DNA of 11,580 nt, from positions 1 through 11,580 of the forward strand of contig JAUIKB010000068.1 of NCBI GenBank assembly GCA_030430975.1. The letters run 5' to 3'. Below the pieces are notes generated by a model. It saw only the letters and a program-made list of their open reading frames with translations, ran no database searches and was not told the DNA's origin. The stretch comes from Polyangia bacterium. GTDB lineage: Bacteria; Myxococcota_A; Polyangia; Polyangiales; Polyangiaceae. Both the position numbers and the translations under genes were made by a program. Shown piece by piece: positions 9,201-11,580 of this stretch (its first letter is position 1; every line of letters begins with the position of its first letter).

Positions 9201-9636
9201 GGGCATCGTGCTTCCCAAGCGCGGCCGAGTGTTCATCAGCGTGCAGGAGACCGACAAGCAGCACGCCGTTCAAGTTGCCAAACGGCTTCGGAACCTCGGG
9301 TTCGAAATCGTCGCGACCCGCGGCACGGCGCGCGCGATCCAGCGAGCACGGATCCCTTGTGAATCGATCAACAAGGTGCAGCAGGGGTCGCCACACGTTG
9401 TCGAGGCGATCGTCGATGGCCGCATTCAGCTGGTGATCAACACGACCCTAGGGGTGGCGGCGGTTCGCGACAGCTACTCGATTCGCCGCAATGCGTTGCT
9501 CGCCGACATTCCGTACTTCACCACCATGGCCGCGGGTCTAGCGGCAACCGAGGCGCTCGAAGCCGATGCCGTGAGAGGTGACCAAGGCACACCGGTGTGT
9601 TCCCTCCAGGAATGGCACCAACGTTCTCATCACTGA
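6292..9636 (+). CDS. carB: Carbamoyl-phosphate synthase large subunit
   Basis: Makes carbamoyl phosphate from bicarbonate, ammonia (delivered by the CarA glutaminase) and two ATP, feeding arginine and pyrimidine synthesis in the cytoplasm. The 1114-residue protein shows the internal duplication of the family. The first half begins ILLIGSGPIVIGQACEFDYSG near residue 9, with RPSFTMGGAGG from 169 and EMNPRVSRSSALASKATG. The second begins VIILGGGPNRIGQGIEFDY near 590, with RPSYVLGG from 747 and EVNPRASRTVPFVSKATG. The C-terminal MGS-type allosteric domain starts about 975 (GRVFISVQETDK, later LVINTTLG). The start matches family N-termini (MPRREDIQKIL), although the Shine-Dalgarno sequence is weak. 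It is slightly longer than E. coli CarB (1073), partly from a Pro-rich inter-domain stretch near 430-445 and a C-terminal tail. carA is not in the window. Confidence 0.98.
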   Translation: MPRREDIQKILLIGSGPIVIGQACEFDYSGTQGAKALTALGYDVVLVNSNPATIMTDPELVRRTYVEPLVPDAIAAIIERERPDAILPTLGGQTALNLALALHEQGVLSKHGVKLLGANVDAIRKAEDRELFKQAMTHAGLESPRSGMARNLDEARAISKEIGFPIILRPSFTMGGAGGAVVDNPGEFDEKAAWALEQSPTSEVLVEESIIGWKEFELEVIRDRADNFIVVCSIENIDPMGVHTGDSITVAPSMTLTDREYQRLRDQARTVMHEIGVETGGSNVQFAVDPKTGRVLVIEMNPRVSRSSALASKATGYPIAKVAAQLAVGFTLDEIENDITKTSAAFEPTIDYVVVKWPRFDLQKFPGADPRLGTQMKSVGEAMSIGRTFPEALQKAARSLETGREGLISLRDRVDYRLVSPRQDAQRDLKHDAPPEARPRPTLPPPSEEELRSAVEKLISVPTPERLFYLVDALRFGMTVDEVQTATGMDPWFLHQFQRLVDHEERVRCASEFDRDLMLQSKRLGFSDAQLARLRDETEDSVRALRLKHGVQRVFNRVDTCAAEFPAHTPYLYSSFASMTESEVSDRKKVIILGGGPNRIGQGIEFDYCCCHAAYALRDLELETVMVNCNPETVSTDYDTSDRLYFEPLTLEDVLEICREEASRGELLGVIVQFGGQTPLKLSVPLESAGVRILGTPADAIDRAEDRERFDALLTKLGMQRPRAAIARSVDEALEHARAIGYPVLVRPSYVLGGRAMVTCYSDDDLVPYAELAIEAAREAGTATLLIDQFLQNAIEVDVDTLCDGKRAVIGGVMQHIEEAGVHSGDSACVLPPHSLPPHIVAMIEEHARALAIELGVVGLMNTQFAVKDNEVFVIEVNPRASRTVPFVSKATGRPLAKLAAQIMVGKTLDDLELQDGFLPTHTAVKESVFPFHKFPGVDTILGPEMRSTGEVMGIDINTAVAFGKSAAAAGIVLPKRGRVFISVQETDKQHAVQVAKRLRNLGFEIVATRGTARAIQRARIPCESINKVQQGSPHVVEAIVDGRIQLVINTTLGVAAVRDSYSIRRNALLADIPYFTTMAAGLAATEALEADAVRGDQGTPVCSLQEWHQRSHH

Positions 9637-9699
9637 GAGGCGGGGCTGGCCGGCAGGCCGGAGACCGGGAGTATTGGGGTTAGCGCTTCACTACTCGCA

Positions 9700-9742
9700 T
9701 ACCGTGCGGTACTTTATGCTGGCGGAGAAATTCCGCCGGAGG
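9700..9742 (+). promoter_or_regulatory. Palindrome, leader hairpin and Shine-Dalgarno before the first selenoprotein gene
   Basis: Three elements lie in the 111-bp gap after carB. TACCG-TG-CGGTA (9700-9711) is an inverted repeat that could be an operator. GGCGGA (9721-9726) and TCCGCC (9732-9737) pair across a GAAAT loop to form a hairpin directly against the Shine-Dalgarno sequence GGAGG (9738-9742). That Shine-Dalgarno sequence sits five bases before the GTG at 9748 and decides the start over the GTG at 9742. A weak -35-like TTCACT (9687-9692) is present without a convincing -10. Regulation through the hairpin is inference. Confidence 0.4.
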
Positions 9743-9747
9743 TGCCC

Positions 9748-10698
9748 GTGCGACTAGTCCCAGCAACGTTCATAACCCTGTCGGCACTAGCGCTTGTGAC
9801 CATGTTCGGCTGCTCGGACGGCGACGCCGGCGGCGACGCCACCGACGGCGCCCTCGGTTCCGCCACTTGCAACCCAGACTACGACAACATCGGTGCGTCG
9901 GTGTGCACCGATTGCCGAGGCTGTTTCGCGAGCTGCGCGTGCAACACGAGCAACCCAGCCGACTGCCTCGTCGCCTGCGGCATCGACGACCCACCCAGCG
10001 CCGGCGGTACCACCGGGAGCGGTGGCACGAGTGCGGGCGGAACGAGTGCGGGCGGAGCGAGCGCGGGCGGCACGAGCGCGGGCGGCACGAGCGTCGGAGG
10101 TACCAATGCGGGCGGTACGAGCGCCGGCGGTACCAACATGGGCGGGACCACCAGCGGAGGCACCAGCTCGGGCGGGACGAGTAGCGGCGGCACCAGCTCC
10201 GGCGGGACAGCGGGCACCGGCACCGTCGACGGATGTCCGCCACCTGGCCCCTACGGACAGAATCCAGGCGACGTGACGCCGAACTCCACGCTTTATGACT
10301 GCAGTGGCAACCCGGTGGGGCTGCACGAGTTGTGCGTCCACCGTGCCGGCTACGTCTACACATGGGCTGGGTGGTGACCCAACTGTCGCTCATTCGCCTC
10401 GGGTAAGGCGAACGATGTTTACAACAAGTACAAGGCCGACGACCTGGTGATGTACTTCGTGATCACCGACATGGCGGGCGGCGCTCCCGTGAATCAGGCG
10501 GCGTGCAACACAGTCCGCGACGAGTACGGACTAGAGATGACCGTTCTTTACGACAAGGATAACGTCTTGAACACGGAGCTCGGGATGCGCGTGAACACCG
10601 CCGACATGGTCGTCACGCAGGGTAACGTGATCGATATCAATGGCCCCTGGGCGATCCAGACCGTCGAGAACTCCCTCCAGAAGATCTTCGGTTATTAG
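9748..10698 (+). CDS. Selenocysteine-containing thioredoxin-like lipoprotein (copy A); TGA at 10375-10377 read as Sec
   Basis: Predicted envelope thiol/selenol oxidoreductase. GTG 9748 (GGAGG five bases upstream) gives 316 residues if the in-frame TGA is decoded as Sec210. A signal sequence ends in FGC with Cys22 as probable lipid anchor. An eight-Cys module (from SATCNPD to LVACGID) follows, then a GGTSA-type linker (86-159), then the redoxin domain: GCPPPGPYG (Cys163), LYDC (Cys185), LC (Cys196), and active site YTWAGW-U210-PN-C213. Reading continues in frame with coherent thioredoxin-like sequence, including QAAC (Cys253) and VLYDKDNVLN, to TAG at 10696. Asn283 occupies the expected cis-Pro position. 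The TGA sits precisely at the first active-site Cys of WCxxC, and a SECIS-like hairpin follows. TGA is an ordinary stop in carB, rpmI and the two genes upstream of rpmI, so a changed genetic code is unlikely. Substrate and partner are unknown. Confidence 0.85.
10003..10224 (+). repeat. In-frame 15-bp-type repeat coding a GGTSA pentapeptide linker
   Basis: About fourteen imperfect units of Gly-Gly-Thr/Ala-Ser/Asn/Thr-x (GGTSA, GGASA, GGTSV, GGTNA, GGTNM, GGTSS) occupy residues 86-159 of copy A. They form a flexible spacer between the Cys-rich module and the redoxin domain. The repeat keeps the frame and varies in its third bases, so it is a coding minisatellite, not a CRISPR array. The second paralog lacks it. 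Confidence 0.85.
10375..10412 (+). promoter_or_regulatory. Selenocysteine TGA and predicted bacterial SECIS hairpin (copy A)
   Basis: The TGA at 10375-10377 is followed after 15 bases by TTCGCCT (10393-10399), loop CGGGTA (10400-10405) and AGGCGAA (10406-10412), a perfect 7-bp stem. A C-G and a T-A pair can extend it below an A/C mismatch. The loop carries GGGU, like the G-U apical loop bases that SelB recognises in E. coli fdhF, and lies about 23 bases after the TGA, a spacing typical of bacterial SECIS elements. The stem-loop is itself coding (FASGKAN). Confidence 0.78.
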
Positions 10699-10786
10699 AA
10701 CTTGCTCAGCTTCGCAGCGCCGCTCACGGTACCCGTGAGGCGAGCGTCGCCGCTGCGCTGAGGCGGCGTTTGAATAACCGAAGATC
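10683..10786 (+). terminator. Large composite stem-loop at the end of copy A
   Basis: The last coding bases, GATCTTCGGTTATT (10683-10696), pair perfectly with AATAACCGAAGATC (10773-10786). Inside this, CTCAGC (10705-10710) pairs with GCTGAG (10757-10762), GCAGCG (10714-10719) with CGCTGC (10751-10756), and CTCACGG with CCGTGAG around a TAC loop. The transcript can fold into one long branched hairpin covering the stop codon. It may terminate transcription or protect the 3' end, but there is no U tract directly after it, so the terminator role is uncertain. Confidence 0.45.
10687..10758 (+). repeat. Duplicated palindromic element, copy 1
   Basis: The 50-bp core at 10709-10758 is identical to 10844-10893. 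Similarity extends leftwards into the coding end of copy A (Phe-Gly-Tyr-stop), with the same 10-base distance from TAG to core. The core contains the CTCACGG-TAC-CCGTGAG hairpin and flanking GCAGCG/CGCTGC arms. It may be a dispersed REP-like element of this genome; a genome search is needed to tell. Confidence 0.85.
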
Positions 10787-10799
10787 CGTTGTTTAAGGC

Positions 10800-10824
10800 A
10801 ACTCCTGCGGAGTTCGCGGTTTTT
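10800..10824 (+). terminator. Small hairpin with T-run, weak terminator candidate
   Basis: AACTCC (10800-10805) and GGAGTT (10809-10814) pair across a TGC loop, and five Ts follow at 10820-10824. The T-run starts six bases after the stem and the stem is short, so termination would be inefficient. It could end transcripts from copy A that read through the larger hairpin. Confidence 0.25.
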
Positions 10825-10893
10825 GGTTACTAGTCTCTGCCCGGCTTCGCAGCGCCGCTCACGGTACCCGTGAGGCGAGCGTCGCCGCTGCGC
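10822..10893 (+). repeat. Duplicated palindromic element, copy 2, with remnant of a gene tail
   Basis: The core at 10844-10893 is a perfect copy of 10709-10758, 135 bp downstream. It is preceded by TTTGGTTACTAG (10822-10833), which reads Phe-Gly-Tyr-stop, the same ending as copy A (TTCGGTTATTAG) with only synonymous changes and the same 10-base spacing to the core. This looks like the leftover 3' end of a third, mostly deleted, paralogous gene. It ends 50 bp before the start of copy B. Confidence 0.75.
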
Positions 10894-10943
10894 CTCGCGC
10901 GTCGCCTGCTAGACTGCTGTGCGTCAACACATCGAGGTGATCC

Positions 10944-11534
10944 GTGCGTACCGCTCCTGCTGCCTTCACATTGCTTGTTTGCTTCATCGCTGTGAGTTCC
11001 GTCGGCTGTTCCTCTGCGGACGGCGGTTCCGCTGACGGTGCTGGAGCCGTCGAGGGTTGCCCGCCTCCCGGTCCGTACGGCAGCAGCAAGGGGGCGGTGA
11101 CGCCGGACCTGACGCTGTACGACTGCGCCGGCAAACCCGTGAGTCTGCACCGACTGTGCGGGCGCAAGGCGGGGTTCGTCTACGCCTGGGCGGCGTGGTG
11201 ACCCCTGTGCCGCACATTCGCCTCGGGTAAGGCGAACGAGTTTCATGCCAAGTACAGTGGGCAGGACGTAGGCATGTATCTGGTTGTGACCGCCATGACT
11301 GGCGGCAGGCCCGTTGATCAGGCCGCTTGCGCGTCGGTCCGCGACGAATATGGTCTGATGATTCCCGTGCTTTACGACAAGGATAATGTGCTCAACGGTC
11401 AGCTCGGGATGCGGGTGAACGCCGGCAAACTGGTGGTGTCGCGAGGCAACGTCATCGAGGCGAACGCTCCGCTGGCGATGTCGTCGATTGAGAGCACCAT
11501 TGACGCTGTCCTGGCATCCAGCAAAGCTCAGTAA
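10944..11534 (+). CDS. Selenocysteine-containing thioredoxin-like lipoprotein (copy B); TGA at 11199-11201 read as Sec
   Basis: Paralog of copy A with the same predicted envelope redox role. GTG 10944 has a GAGGTG Shine-Dalgarno sequence, the same start arrangement as copy A. With TGA read as Sec86 the product is 196 residues, ending at TAA 11532. A signal sequence ends SSVGC with Cys22 as lipid anchor. Only a short linker precedes GCPPPGPYG (Cys39); the Cys-rich module and GGTSA linker of copy A are absent. Then come LYDC (Cys61), LC (Cys72), active site YAWAAW-U86-PL-C89, QAAC (Cys129), VLYDKDNVLN and Asn159 at the cis-Pro position. The spacing between all these residues is identical to copy A. 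The SECIS-like hairpin is also identical. An independent gene with the TGA at the same active-site position makes a sequencing error or random nonsense mutation unlikely. Confidence 0.86.
11199..11236 (+). promoter_or_regulatory. Selenocysteine TGA and predicted bacterial SECIS hairpin (copy B)
   Basis: The TGA at 11199-11201 is followed after 15 bases by TTCGCCT (11217-11223), loop CGGGTA (11224-11229) and AGGCGAA (11230-11236), the same stem, loop and spacing as in copy A. A 25-base stretch (11215-11239) is identical between the genes even at silent codon positions, although the bases between the TGA and the stem differ. This points to selection on the RNA. Confidence 0.78.
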
Positions 11535-11580
11535 TGCTGGAGACTTACGATTAGTTTCGGGCTAGGAACAGGTCGTTTCT

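Noticed and set aside
9645..9665. Possible terminator after carB (CCGG-rich dyad)
   Set aside because: The arms are short and mutually ambiguous, and no T-run follows.
10003..10224. CRISPR-like short repeats
   Set aside because: The units are about 15 bp, imperfect, without spacers, and in frame as GGTSA-type pentapeptides.
10375..10377. TGA as a true stop, leaving two truncated pseudogenes and C-terminal fragments
   Set aside because: The same codon falls at the same catalytic position in two diverged paralogs. The downstream frame is conserved and gapless between them, and identical hairpins follow. Two independent nonsense mutations at that site are improbable.
9770..10393. Long minus-strand open frames opposite copy A
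   Set aside because: They are by-products of the GC-rich repeat. Their products are Arg- or Pro/Leu-rich low-complexity sequences with no ribosome site or family resemblance.
10907..10915. Extended -10-like TGCTAGACT before copy B
   Set aside because: Only four of six matches and no -35 at a suitable distance. Copy B could instead be read through from copy A.
10375..11201. TGA reassigned to Trp (alternative genetic code)
   Set aside because: TGA terminates carB, rpmI, the TPR gene and the lipoprotein gene in this window, and normal TGG Trp codons directly precede both TGA codons.

Overview
The window is GC-rich, gene-dense DNA from what looks like a myxobacterium or close relative (Polyangia / former Deltaproteobacteria). 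This is inferred from Gly/Ser/Thr-rich lipoprotein linkers, a Cys-rich 'CDDxxPC' lipoprotein, and a TPR protein with a Pro-rich linker and two membrane segments, all next to ordinary housekeeping genes. No species can be named from sequence alone.

Layout. Positions 8-1600 (+) hold an ABC exporter with fused membrane and ATPase domains, possibly open at the left edge. It converges on a minus-strand translation cluster: rpmI (3358-3161), rplT (3145-2792) and pheS (2682-1597). A good sigma70-type promoter lies at 3450-3478. infC is not upstream and pheT is not downstream. Next comes a minus-strand pair joined by a TGATG stop/start overlap: a TPR/membrane protein (6052-5195) and a secreted lipoprotein (5195-3600). 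Divergent from these is carB (6292-9636, +), the large subunit of carbamoyl-phosphate synthetase. The 239 bp between the TPR gene and carB hold only an isolated -10-like GATAAT (6189-6194), without a partner -35.

The most interesting part is 9700-11534. Two tandem paralogous genes (9748-10698 and 10944-11534) encode lipoprotein-type thioredoxin-fold proteins. Each reading frame is interrupted by a single in-frame TGA, exactly where the first cysteine of a thioredoxin WCxxC active site should be, giving W-U-P-N-C and W-U-P-L-C. An identical stem-loop (7-bp stem, loop CGGGTA) starts 15 nt after each TGA, where a bacterial SECIS element should be. I read both as selenoproteins of the cell envelope that a standard gene caller would truncate at the TGA. 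From the GCPPPG motif to residue 283 of copy A the two align without gaps (82 of 122 identical, counted by hand), including the Sec, five cysteines and an Asn where the thioredoxin cis-Pro is expected. Copy A adds an eight-Cys module and a 74-residue GGTSA-type linker. The spacer between the genes holds a duplicated palindromic element and apparent remnants of a further gene tail, suggesting an actively rearranging family.

No selA/selB/selC/selD, tRNA, rRNA, insertion sequence or CRISPR array is visible. No gene-free stretch exceeds 300 bases.
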